Shown: positions 31,810 to 41,123 of the stretch, piece after piece
Layout of the letters: every line of letters starts with the position of its first letter
Numbering within the stretch: position 1 is the first letter of the stretch
Source of the DNA: an uncultured Rubrobacteraceae bacterium
GTDB lineage: Bacteria > Actinomycetota > Rubrobacteria > Rubrobacterales > Rubrobacteraceae
Length of the DNA stretch: 64,000 nt
Direction of reading: 5' to 3'
Assembly: GCA_902806055.1 (NCBI GenBank)
Contig: CADCVD010000164.1
Location: 1 to 64,000 of the forward strand
Notes under the pieces: generated by a model
The model's input: only the letters and a program-made list of their open reading frames with translations
Told to the model about the DNA's origin: nothing
The model's database searches: none
Program-made: the position numbers and the translations under genes

Positions 31810-31813
31810 GGCC
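31741..31813 (-). tRNA. tRNA-Glu (anticodon CUC)
   Basis: GGCCCCA acceptor pairs with TGGGGTC + A discriminator; anticodon arm TCGCC-CTCTCAC-GGCGA; T-arm CGGGG-TTCGAAC-CCCCG; 73 nt. Confidence 0.95.
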
Positions 31814-31928
31814 GGGAGGTTCTCTCGAACCGGGCCAGAGTTTAAACGATGATCGCTCGTTCGTCAAAGGGTTCGTAGCAGGCAGCGTACGATGTTACTG
31901 CTCGATGTTGCGCCGCTGACGGCGGCTC

Positions 31929-33410
31929 TCAGACCGGCAGGTGTTTCATCTCTTTGGCGGCTTTTTCGAGGCGCATCAAGGTACGTTCGCGGCCCAACAG
32001 GGCCAGGGTCTCGAAGAGGCCGGCGCTCACGGTGCGGCCCGTCGCGGCGAAGCGTAGAGGGTGGATCAGGTGCCTAGCACCCTTCTCCTTCTCGGCGGCG
32101 AGACCCCGCACGGCTTCTTCGAGGGTCTCTTCCGTCCACTCCGGCAGGTCTTTGAGGCGTTCGATCAGCTCAGGGAAGTTCTCACGGACGAACTCCTTGC
32201 CGAGCTGCTTCTCGAACTCCTGTCCTTCGTACTCCAGCTCGCCGCCGTAGAAGTAGCCCGCGGCGTCGGGGATCTCCGTGATGCGGCTCAGGCGGTCCCT
32301 GAGAAGCGCCATTATCTGTGTAAGGCGCGGCATGTCGCTCTGCAGCTCGTCTTCGGTCGCGGCGCCCGACTCTACGAGCATGGGGGCGGCTACGAGGGCG
32401 AGCTCCTCGGGACTCTTGCGCCGCAGGTAGATGGCGTTTACGGAGTTCAGCTTCTTCTCGTCGAAGACGGCCGGGTTGCCGCTGACGCGGTCTATGCGAA
32501 ACCGTTCGGCGAGCTCGTCGGGGGAGAAGATCTCCTCGTCCGCCGCGTAGCCGGCCCCCAGTAGCGCCAGGTAGTTGAAGAGGGCCTCCGGCAGGTAGCC
32601 CTGCGCCGCGAAGTCCTCGACGCTCGCCGCGCCGTGTCGCTTGGAGAGCTTCTTCTTGTCCGGGCCGAGGACTTGAGGGACGTGGGCGAAGGCCGGTAGC
32701 TCGCGGCCGAGAGCTTTGTAGATCAGGATCTGGCGCGGCGTGTTCGAGAGGTGGTCGTCGCCCCTTATAACGTGGCTGATCTCCATCCACGCGTCGTCGA
32801 TGGCGGCGGCGAAGTTATAGGTCGGGGTGTCGGTCGACTTCATCAGCACGAAGTCTTCGAGGTTCGCGTTCTCGAAGGTGACGGGACCCCGGATCATGTC
32901 CTCAACAACCGTCTGCCCCTCGCGTGGCGTCTTCATGCGCACGGTGTACGGCTCCCCGGCTTCTATCTTTCTCTTAGCCTCGTCCGGGTCCATCTCGCGG
33001 TACTCGCCGCCAGTGTAGATCGGTTGCCGCTTCTCGGCTCGCGCCTTCTCCCGGAGCTCCGCTAGCTCCTCGGGGGTGGCGAAGTCGTAGTAGGCTGCCC
33101 CCGAGTCGAGGAGCTGCCTCGCCGCCTCGCGATAGAGCTCGAAGCGCTCGGTCTGGCGGTAGGGACCGTAAGATCCATCCACCTCTGGACCCTCGTCCCA
33201 CTCAAGACCGATCCAGCGTAGGGACCGCTTGAGCTGCTCGACCGACTCCTCGGTGGAGCGTTCGAGGTCAGTGTCCTCTATGCGCAAAGCGAACGTGCCG
33301 TTGTTCTTGCGGGCAAAGAGCCAGTTGAAGAGCGCGGTACGCACGCCGCCGACGTGTAGCGAGCCTGTGGGGCTCGGCGCATATCTAACTCTGATCCGAG
33401 AATTATCCAT
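31929..33410 (-). CDS. gltX: Glutamate-tRNA ligase
   Basis: RYAPSPTGSLHVGGVRTALFNWLFAR (HIGH-type), KKLSKRHGA (KMSKS-type), RIEDTDLERST. Confidence 0.97.
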   Translation of the reverse strand: MDNSRIRVRYAPSPTGSLHVGGVRTALFNWLFARKNNGTFALRIEDTDLERSTEESVEQLKRSLRWIGLEWDEGPEVDGSYGPYRQTERFELYREAARQLLDSGAAYYDFATPEELAELREKARAEKRQPIYTGGEYREMDPDEAKRKIEAGEPYTVRMKTPREGQTVVEDMIRGPVTFENANLEDFVLMKSTDTPTYNFAAAIDDAWMEISHVIRGDDHLSNTPRQILIYKALGRELPAFAHVPQVLGPDKKKLSKRHGAASVEDFAAQGYLPEALFNYLALLGAGYAADEEIFSPDELAERFRIDRVSGNPAVFDEKKLNSVNAIYLRRKSPEELALVAAPMLVESGAATEDELQSDMPRLTQIMALLRDRLSRITEIPDAAGYFYGGELEYEGQEFEKQLGKEFVRENFPELIERLKDLPEWTEETLEEAVRGLAAEKEKGARHLIHPLRFAATGRTVSAGLFETLALLGRERTLMRLEKAAKEMKHLPV

Positions 33411-33532
33411 ACGTTAAAGCTAGCATACATCCTGTATGCGGGAAAGCTCGCTGTCCGACTGAAAGCTACCTCCGAAGTGTTTCGGTTCCTACGTATCAGG
33501 GATACAGTAAATATTGAACGTGCTATCGAGAG

Positions 33533-33580
33533 TATGTGGTTCGAAGGAGGAGAGGTTATGTGGTTCGAAGGAGGAGAGGT
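33533..33580 (+). repeat. 24-bp perfect tandem duplication covering the ribosome-binding region
   Basis: tatgtggttcgaaggaggagaggt at 33533-33556 and again at 33557-33580, directly before ATG 33581. Confidence 0.95.
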
Positions 33581-34401
33581 ATGAGCACGCAGCCCCAGAC
33601 GCCCGACCTGGCGGCGATCAAGGAACGCCAGCAGCAGGCGTGGTCTTCGGGAGACTACGGGAAACCCGGCGTTACGTTGCTCCTCATCGCCGAGTTGTTG
33701 TGCGAAGCCGTTGATCTGCGCCCCGGCCGGCGGGTGTTGGACGTGGCGACGGGCAACGGCAACACGGCTCTTGCCGCCGCTCGCCGCTTCTGCGAGGTGA
33801 CCGGATAGATTACGTCCCGGCCCTGCTCAAAGAGGGGCGCGAGCGCGCGTCCGTCGAGGGTCTGGAGGTCGACTTCCGGGAGGGCGATGCTGAAGATATA
33901 CCCTTCCCTGATGCCTCCTTCGACTATGTGCTCACTACCATAGGCGCTATGTTCGCACCTGACCAGGAGAGGGCGGCGAGCGAGTTGCTGCGCGTCTGCC
34001 GACCGGGAGGCAAGATAGGACTCGCCAACTGGACGCCCGACGGCTTCGTCGGGGACTTCTTCCGGATCATCGGCAAGCACGTGCCCCCGCCTCCCGGCCT
34101 GAAGCCGCCCATGCTGTGGGGTACAGAGGAGCGGTTGCGCGAACTCTTCGGCGAAGGCACTAGCTCGCTCCAGACTACGCGGCGCAGCTTCGTTTTTCGT
34201 TACCCGTCGGCGAGATACTACGTGGATTTCTTCCGGGCCTACTTAGGCCCCCTCCAGAGAGCCTTCGAGACGCTCGACAAACCCGGGCAAGATACGCTGG
34301 CGAGCGATATGAAAGACTTGATCCACCGCTACAATCGCTCGGATGACGAGACGGCGGTGTGGCCGGGCGACTATCTTGAGGTGGTGGCGACCAAGCGCTG
34401 A
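33581..34401 (+). pseudogene. SAM-dependent methyltransferase interrupted by a 1-nt frameshift
   Basis: Frame 2 ends RVLDVATGNGNTALAAARRFCEVTG*; frame 1 resumes IDYVPALLKEGRERASVEGLEVDFREGDAEDIPFPDASFDYVLTTIGAMFAPDQE. Junction ~33801-33805. Confidence 0.88.
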
Positions 34402-34543
34402 CTTATCGTGCGCTGTTTGTACAAAAAGGGTATATGCGAGAGCCGGAATACAAAAAGTTCCGGCTCTGCTTGTAGGTCTATTGGGGCAAAGCCATGAGAG
34501 GAAGTAACCTTTGAGGAGAGAAACCGCTCGCTGTCTACTCTCT

Positions 34544-35200
34544 TCACTCGACGATGAGTACCTCTAGAGTGCGCGGGCCGTGCACACCCTCTACCCGGTT
34601 TAGCTCTATGTCCGAGGTCGCCGAGGGGCCGGAGATGAAGGTGATCGCCCGTCCCTCGTCCTTTACGGTCTCTTCGAGCTCCGCGAAAGCCTCGGGTACG
34701 AGCCCCACCACTTGCTCCTCCCGCACGACGCACAGGTGGTAGTCGGGAAGCAGCGTCAGGGCGCGGCGGCCCTGCGCCTCCCCGGCGTCGAGGACGATGG
34801 TGCCGGTCTGGGAGATTCCTAGGGCGCAGCCGGTGAGCACGCCGTCGCTCCGGTCTAGCTCCTCGTTGGAGAGCCGCGTACTCGCGCCGTCGCGTAGCAA
34901 CTCCACGCCGTCGGGGAGCCAGCCATCAGGGAGGCCGGGGGGTACGACGAGCCGCTCTATGCCGCGTCGCTCGCAGGCTTCGACTATGGCGCGGGGCAGT
35001 TCGTCTTCGTTAACGCGGTGGACGGTAGATTCGTACTCGGCGGCTCTCTCGGCGAAGCGCGCGACGATCTCCTCGCGCGAGGCGTCATCCTGCTTGCGGT
35101 AGCCGCGATCGATCGAGAGATCTTCGGGACGCTCGTCCTTGGGGACGTCGTGTGTGGCGCGACGGATGCGCCGCAGGACCTCCTCTCTCGCAGAGGTCAC
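34544..35200 (-). CDS. lutC: LutC/YkgG-family LUD-domain protein
   Basis: LTGCALGISQTGTIVLDAGEAQGRRALTLLPDYHLCVV, ITFISGPSATSDIELNRVEGVHGPRTLEVLIV. GTG at 35200 overlaps lutB end. Confidence 0.88.
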   Translation of the reverse strand: MTSAREEVLRRIRRATHDVPKDERPEDLSIDRGYRKQDDASREEIVARFAERAAEYESTVHRVNEDELPRAIVEACERRGIERLVVPPGLPDGWLPDGVELLRDGASTRLSNEELDRSDGVLTGCALGISQTGTIVLDAGEAQGRRALTLLPDYHLCVVREEQVVGLVPEAFAELEETVKDEGRAITFISGPSATSDIELNRVEGVHGPRTLEVLIVE

Positions 35201-36675
35201 GCGCCCGGCCCTTCCATCGCCGAGCCGTTCCTCGACCTCCACCACTCCCGGAAGGTCTGTTTCGGGACGGGCTTCAGCTCGCGCGCCTCGGTCCATCCGG
35301 CGAGCCTGCCGGGGAGGCGGTGGATCGCGCCGCCTCTCGCCAGCGGCCACTGGCCTATCCTCGCCGCCCTTTGGGCGCCCTCGTATAGCCTGCGATCCGA
35401 GAAAGTCTTGGCCATAGCCTTCATCGCCACGTTCTCCGGGTCCAGCTTACCCTTTACGCCGCCTTCGTCTTGTTTGTGACGCACCACCCTGCCGCGCAGG
35501 TGTATGAGCACCTCCGGGATGTTTATCTTCACCGGACAGACCTCGTAGCACGCGCCGCATAGCGAGGAGGCGTAGGGCAGCGAGTCCGAGCCGGGCTTGC
35601 CGATGCCGACGAGTTGCGGCGTCAGGATGGCGCCTATCGGCCCAGGGTAGACCGAGTTGTAGGCGTGGCCGCCGGTACGCTCGTAGACGGGGCAGACGTT
35701 CAGGCAGGCCGAGCAGCGGATGCAGTTCAGGGTCTGGCGCCCGATCTCATCCGCAAGGACCTCGGTCCGCCCGTTGTCCAAGAGGATAAGGTGGAATTCC
35801 TGCGGCCCGTCGCCCTCCGACACGCCCGTCCAGAACGTAGTGTACGGGTTCATCCGCTCCGCCGTCGAGGAGCGGGGGAGGAGCTGCATAAAGACCTCGT
35901 AATCTCGCCAGGCCGGGATTACTTTCTCGATCCCCATGAGCGTCACGAGCACCGGTGGGAGCGTCGTACACATCCGCCCGTTCCCCTCTGACTCGACTAC
36001 GCACACCGTCCCCGTCTCGGCGACGGCGAAGTTGGCGCCGCTTATGCCGACCTTCGCCTTTAGGAACTTCTCGCGCAGGTACAGACGCGCCACGTTGGCC
36101 AGGTCTGGCGGGCTATCCGAGAGGTCGCGGGCGCCGAGCTTCTGCATAAAGAGCTCCCGGATCTCCGAGCGGTTCTTGTGGATCGCCGGCACCAGGATGT
36201 GCGAAGAGGTCTCCCCGGCGAGCTGTATGATGAGCTCCGCGAGGTCCGTCTCGAAAGCCTCGATGCCCTCTCTTTCCAGGTGCTCGTTTAGCTTGGTCTC
36301 GTCGGTCGCGATCGACTTGACCTTGACCACTTCTCTGGCGCGGTGGCTCTTCGCGATCTCTGCGACGATCCCGTTCGCCTCTTCGGCGTCCCGCGCCCAA
36401 TGCACTTGCCCCCCGGCCCTCTTTACGGACTCTTCGAGCTGAAGCAGGTACTCGTCGAGGTGGCGAAGCGTACGCGCCTTCAGGGCGCGTCCGGCCTCCC
36501 TGAGCTGCTCCCAGTCCGGCATCTCGGCTACAGCAACACCCCGCTTGCGGCGGATGGTCTGGGTCGCCTTACCGAGGTTGCGCCGGAGCTGAGTATCGGC
36601 GAGGCTCTCGCGGGCAGACTGCTCGAAGGATGGTGTCCTGCCGCCCGAGAAGGCGTCGGGCGCTTTGATCTTCAC
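35197..36675 (-). CDS. lutB: LutB-family iron-sulfur LUD-domain oxidoreductase
   Basis: VHWARDAEEANGIVAEIAKSHRAREVVKVKSIATDE, GISGANFAVAETGTVCVVESEGNGRM, CIRCSACLNVCPVYERTGGHAY, CGACYEVCPVKINIPE. GTG at 36675. Confidence 0.92.
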   Translation of the reverse strand: MKIKAPDAFSGGRTPSFEQSARESLADTQLRRNLGKATQTIRRKRGVAVAEMPDWEQLREAGRALKARTLRHLDEYLLQLEESVKRAGGQVHWARDAEEANGIVAEIAKSHRAREVVKVKSIATDETKLNEHLEREGIEAFETDLAELIIQLAGETSSHILVPAIHKNRSEIRELFMQKLGARDLSDSPPDLANVARLYLREKFLKAKVGISGANFAVAETGTVCVVESEGNGRMCTTLPPVLVTLMGIEKVIPAWRDYEVFMQLLPRSSTAERMNPYTTFWTGVSEGDGPQEFHLILLDNGRTEVLADEIGRQTLNCIRCSACLNVCPVYERTGGHAYNSVYPGPIGAILTPQLVGIGKPGSDSLPYASSLCGACYEVCPVKINIPEVLIHLRGRVVRHKQDEGGVKGKLDPENVAMKAMAKTFSDRRLYEGAQRAARIGQWPLARGGAIHRLPGRLAGWTEARELKPVPKQTFREWWRSRNGSAMEGPGA

Positions 36676-36677
36676 GG

Positions 36678-37451
36678 CTACTCCCTTTCCTCTATAGCTT
36701 CGCTGGCGAGTATCTCGGCCAGGTGTACGGCCCTCACGCCGACCCGCTGGCGCTTGAGACCGCCGCCGATGTGCATCAGGCACGAGTTGTCCCCGGCGGT
36801 GCACACTTCGGCCTCGGTCTCCATGACGTGCCGGAGCTTGTCCGAGAGCATCGCGATGGAGGTGTCGGCGTTCTTGACGGCGAAGGTCCCGCCGAAACCG
36901 CAGCACTCCTTCGCCTCCGGCAGCTCGACGAGGTCTATGCCGTTCACGGTTCGCAGGAGCTTCAGGGGCGCGTCGCCGACCTTGAGCATCCGTAAAGAGT
37001 GGCAGGTCGGGTGGTAGGTGACCCGGTGCGGATAGTAGGCGCCGACATCCGTAACGCTTAGCTTGTTGACCAGGAACTCGGAGAGCTCGAAGACCTTTGG
37101 GGCCAGCTCTTCGACGTCAGCGGCGAGCCGTTTGTCGTGCGCGAGCTCGGCGGCCATCGGGTAGAGTTCGCGGACCATGCCGACGCATGAGCCCGAGGGG
37201 GCTACGATAGCGTCGTAGCCCTTGAATACTTCGACGAAGCGACGGACGAGCGGGATCGCCTCGCGCTGGTAGCCGGTGTTGAAATGCATCTGGCCGCAGC
37301 AGGTCTGTTCGAGCGGGAAGTCCACCCGTACCCCCAGCCTTTCGAGCACCTCTACGGTCGCTCGACCGGTCTCTGGAAAGAGCGTATCGTTAAAGCAGGT
37401 GATGAAGAGCGCCACTCGCAAGGTCGACCCCTTCTCTCCGTCCGGGAGCAT
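36678..37451 (-). CDS. lutA: LutA-family (Fe-S) oxidoreductase (CCG domain)
   Basis: VALFITCFNDTLFPETGRATVEVLERLGVRVDFPLEQTCCGQMHFNTGY, YHPTCHSLR, KECCGFGGTFAVKN. Confidence 0.92.
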   Translation of the reverse strand: MLPDGEKGSTLRVALFITCFNDTLFPETGRATVEVLERLGVRVDFPLEQTCCGQMHFNTGYQREAIPLVRRFVEVFKGYDAIVAPSGSCVGMVRELYPMAAELAHDKRLAADVEELAPKVFELSEFLVNKLSVTDVGAYYPHRVTYHPTCHSLRMLKVGDAPLKLLRTVNGIDLVELPEAKECCGFGGTFAVKNADTSIAMLSDKLRHVMETEAEVCTAGDNSCLMHIGGGLKRQRVGVRAVHLAEILASEAIEERE

Positions 37452-38137
37452 AGCTCCGATCCCCCTTAAAGTACTCCCGTATCATAGCTCATCTGCCGGT
37501 CCGGCATCCATCGGCAACGGCTGTTTTATGGTGAAGAAAGCCTCACGGTCGGGTAGATGAGGTCGGCAGCTCGTGCTCAGACCAGGCTGCGGTCGAAGCG
37601 CTAGATCAGGTCGGCGCGGTATTCCCTTGGCCCCTCGACCTCATCGATAGTCTGCGGTCGTAGTCCTCTACCTGCGGGTCTGCAGCCGCGATGTTGGACT
37701 CGTTTCGAGAAGGAGAGAAGGGATGCAGAAGAGACGCGCGCAAGCCCTGAACGGCCAGGATCCCGTGTGTGATCCCCTTTTATACTACCGGTTCGCCTCT
37801 GGCCGGATTCGCCGTGTCGATCCTCACGTCGGTCATGAGACTTCCTGTTACTGCTCGTCTCTCAAACGACCGCCCGCAGATCGATGCATCACCGAAGAAG
37901 AGTCGTAAAGCACCGATCCGCGGGTGGTAAGCCCTTTCCCATTACTCACCACCTCTCGGCGGCGCACTATATGTTACATCTTTTGGGCCAAGAGTACATA
38001 CTATTATGTAGGTTTCTCAAGAATTTCGTGCTAGCGGGCCAGAGACGGCGTCCGTGTTATCGTCGTTTATCTCTCTGCCTCTGCGCGGATCATGTCGCGG
38101 GCAGAGATCCAACCCGTCGCTATAAGCCTTGCTGGTG

Positions 38138-38399
38138 GCTTCCCCGCGCCGGGCACGCCTACACTGCCGAAGCATGCTAAACGAGAAGGCCGAGGCCCTG
38201 GATAGCGGGTTGTACGTGGCGCTGAATACCCTGTAGGAGAACGGGGCAATGTCGAGGAAGCTCGCCACCCGGGCGAACACAAGAAGATCACGCGGCGCCG
38301 TGCATCGAGGAGCGAGCGAGGAAAGCGAACGAGCAGACCAACCTGATCTGCGAGGCGCTGAACAATGCTGCGCACAGTACGACCAGAGACATTATCTAG
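38138..38399 (+). pseudogene. Decayed CheB-like (chemotaxis methylesterase) C-terminal fragment
   Basis: Three successive frames give RAGHAYTAEAC / LNEKAEALDSGLYVALNTL*ENGAMSRKLATRA / CIEERARKANEQTNLICEALNNAA, matching the CRVGHAYS..AL..ALW.AL..LEE...LARRLAERA...FEERA.EAE..A.LIR pattern as I recall it. Confidence 0.55.
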
Positions 38400-39067
38400 C
38401 TCACATTCGACCGCGTGGCCTACTGATTCGCGACGTGAACAGAGCCGGCGCCCGGGGATGGTGGGAAAATGGGAAAGAGAGCGCCGGCTCGGAAACTGTG
38501 GCGACGCAAGTATAAACTGGCACGCATGAAGAAACATTACACACTTTTGTGCAATTTTGTGTGCGATGTAGGTAACTGTCGCATGATAAGCGCGCTCGCC
38601 GCTCTTCTAAACCCTCTTACGAGCTGTATGGTGCGACCAACCTGATGTAGCCCGTTCTACGGACCCGCCCCCTCTTGATGATACGGGGCTTGTCGCGCCT
38701 TCGAGGTTAAGAGAGCGCCTAGACATCTCTCAACGAGGTCTAGCCTTCTAGCGAGAACTGGGGGAGCGCATCGTTCGGCGGCCTTGGGTTCGTCTTGCCT
38801 GTCGCCCCCGACGCTACCGGATTCCACAGCGTTCGTCGACCGGTCTGCCCTTGCGCTCTCGGCTTCGGTCCTGACCCGCCGATCGTACTGCCAAAGTCAG
38901 GGTGCTTGCAGCGGTCCTCTCCGTCGTTCCTGAGCTCCGTCAGTCTCATCTAGATCAGGGACTGATCTTCGATAACCAGCGACTCCATCTTCTCCGGTAG
39001 TTAGTGTGGGATGGCCGAACACGCGCAGGTTGAGATAAGCGTTTGGGCACAGCCTGTGATTCGTGGG

Positions 39068-39559
39068 CTACTGCTTTAGAGAGAGCGCCCCGAGACCTTC
39101 GGCGAAGACGTCCTCTAGCAGGCCCAGAGCCCAGTTCGGGAGGTTAGATCTCTCCAGCAGCCCGACCCGTAAGTAGTACGAGGGGTAAGAGGCCGCCACG
39201 GCGGAGATCAGGCCGAGCGCAGCACCACTCTTTCCCTGACGACCCGAGGAGGCGAACAACGCTGCCCCGACGAGGGCGCCCGAGGCAGCCCTTCCGAAGA
39301 GGCCGGGAGTCGAGACTCTATCCGGCGCTCCGGAGTACTTGTCCGCGATCATCTCGCCCACGGCCAGGACCGTGAGAAGTCGGGATACTCTGGTCGAGGC
39401 GAGCGACGCGAACAGCGTCTTCTCGATACCGTCGATCCTGCCGCCTGAGGCCGCCCGGCTCAACTGAGCCGGCGCGCTCATGGACCGGATCCCAGCAACC
39501 GCGCCGAGACCTAGCGTACGCAAGACGAGCTGGCCCGTGCTAATCCTGGTCTCGAACAT
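39068..39559 (-). CDS. DUF4126-like membrane protein
   Basis: LGLGAVAGIRSMSAPAQLSRA, LLTVLAVGEMIADKYSGAPDRVSTPGLFGRAASGALVGAALF. ATG at 39559. Confidence 0.75.
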   Translation of the reverse strand: MFETRISTGQLVLRTLGLGAVAGIRSMSAPAQLSRAASGGRIDGIEKTLFASLASTRVSRLLTVLAVGEMIADKYSGAPDRVSTPGLFGRAASGALVGAALFASSGRQGKSGAALGLISAVAASYPSYYLRVGLLERSNLPNWALGLLEDVFAEGLGALSLKQ

Positions 39560-39566
39560 AGCTCGT

Positions 39567-39917
39567 CTATCGGGTCTTAGTCGTCGCGGCGGCGAGGACT
39601 TCGGTAGCCCCGACCAGCACGTGCGGCAGCCAGTAGCGCGATCCCTTGTCGGCAAAACCGAAGAGCCAGGGCGAGGAGGCGAGCAGCACGCCGCTAGCGG
39701 TGTCCAGGGCCAGGTGTAGCGGCATCGGCAGTACCTTGACGAGACCGAGCTCGTAGTCGGTGAGCAGACTGTAGGCGGTCGCGCCGCCCCCTGCCATCCT
39801 GAGAACGCGCGCCGCGGAGGGCTCGTCCTCTATTCCAAGCAGCTTGGGGGCCGTGAGTAGGCTCGCCCCCGTCAGGTAGTCGAGTATCCCGTGTGTCTTT
39901 GTCGAGACTATCCGCAC
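39567..39917 (-). CDS. Small membrane protein (SPW-repeat-like)
   Basis: KTHGILDYLTGASLLTAPKLLG, LDTASGVLLASSPWLFGFADKG. Confidence 0.6.
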   Translation of the reverse strand: MRIVSTKTHGILDYLTGASLLTAPKLLGIEDEPSAARVLRMAGGGATAYSLLTDYELGLVKVLPMPLHLALDTASGVLLASSPWLFGFADKGSRYWLPHVLVGATEVLAAATTKTR

Positions 39918-39920
39918 TTC

Positions 39921-40790
39921 TTACTCCTCTCGTGGGCCGTACTTGCCGAACTCGTATTCGACCCGGTTCGCCCACCTGTATCTCCCGAGGGCAAAGAAGA
40001 ACGACAAGAGCATGTACCTCAGCAGCATGTTCCCGATGCCGTACTTCCTGTAGCGCCGATCGGAGACGTATACCCGCTCCGCGACGATTCCGAAACGTCG
40101 TCCCTTTGCGAGGCGACGGATCAACTCTATATCGTCAAACTTCAGGGTGGTATCGAAGCCTTCGCTCAGTCGGAAGACCTCTCCTCTTGCCGCGATGCAG
40201 TGACCGGCCCCCGAGGGCATGAGCTTCTCCGTGGCCTTGAAGAGCAGGTTGAAGAAGGTGAAGACGCCCCTTATCGCCGGCGTCGAGCGGTACGGGACGT
40301 ACAGGGGGCACGCGACATCCAGCCGCCTCATTTCGAACTCCCCAACGAAACGCTCCAAGGATTTCTCCGGGAGCCGCGTGTCGGCGTCGAGGAAGATCAG
40401 AAGGTCCCCCTGGGCTCTCCGGCCGCCCAGATTCCTGCCCGCCGCCACGGGGGGGGAGCCGGCCAGTAGCGTAGTATCCGGGAAGCCCCCGACAATCTGA
40501 ACGGTATCGTCCTCCGAGCCCGCGTCTACGACTATAACCTCATCCTCCTCCCTCACCTGCCCGAAGACGTCCGAGAGCAGCGTACCGACGTGGCGCTCCT
40601 CGTTGAGGGCGGGTATGATCACGCTTACCGAAGGACGTCTACGAGACCCAACATATGAGTCCTGGACTTGTTCTGAGAGTCCCTCAGACTCACCGGGCTC
40701 TACCGGCGCCTCTGAGCTGCCCGATGTATCCCTCATAAGCCTCTCAAACCCTCCTCGATCTGTTGACCGGGCTTCTCTACCCTGCAACAT
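39921..40790 (-). CDS. Glycosyltransferase family 2
   Basis: SVIIPALNEERHVGTLLSDV, VDAGSEDDTVQIVG, LLIFLDADTRLP. Confidence 0.88.
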   Translation of the reverse strand: MLQGREARSTDRGGFERLMRDTSGSSEAPVEPGESEGLSEQVQDSYVGSRRRPSVSVIIPALNEERHVGTLLSDVFGQVREEDEVIVVDAGSEDDTVQIVGGFPDTTLLAGSPPVAAGRNLGGRRAQGDLLIFLDADTRLPEKSLERFVGEFEMRRLDVACPLYVPYRSTPAIRGVFTFFNLLFKATEKLMPSGAGHCIAARGEVFRLSEGFDTTLKFDDIELIRRLAKGRRFGIVAERVYVSDRRYRKYGIGNMLLRYMLLSFFFALGRYRWANRVEYEFGKYGPREE

Positions 40791-41062
40791 CGAGTTATAT
40801 ATGCCAAAGAGGCGTACGATCGAAGAAATCGAGTTAGGTATGACGCGACCAGAGTATAGAGTCGCCTAGCATCTCAACCTATCCGCGCTAGCCAAAAAGG
40901 AGGATGCATATTTTGGACCATTTTGGCATTTAGCAAGGGTTTTGTGGACCTTCGAACACATGGTATCCGATATGATGGCTAGCGCAACGGGGAAGTTGAA
41001 GGGAGCCTAACCATTTAGGGAGGTGGTACCGCCAGATGCTGAGACCGACATGTTGTACCGAT

Positions 41063-41092
41063 TTGACAGTCCGGGTAGTCTGGAGTTATGCA
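41063..41092 (+). promoter_or_regulatory. Candidate sigma70-type promoter for the padR-like gene
   Basis: ttgaca - 17 nt - ttatgc/tatgca; overlaps the ORF-track ATG at 41088, so translation probably starts at 41124. Confidence 0.5.
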
Positions 41093-41123
41093 TGTTGCTT
41101 GCCACCGTGTCGCGGTGCTGCGG

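Noticed and set aside
38740-38949. Minus-strand 69-aa ORF as a transposase remnant
   Set aside because: No catalytic motif, terminal inverted repeats or target duplications seen.
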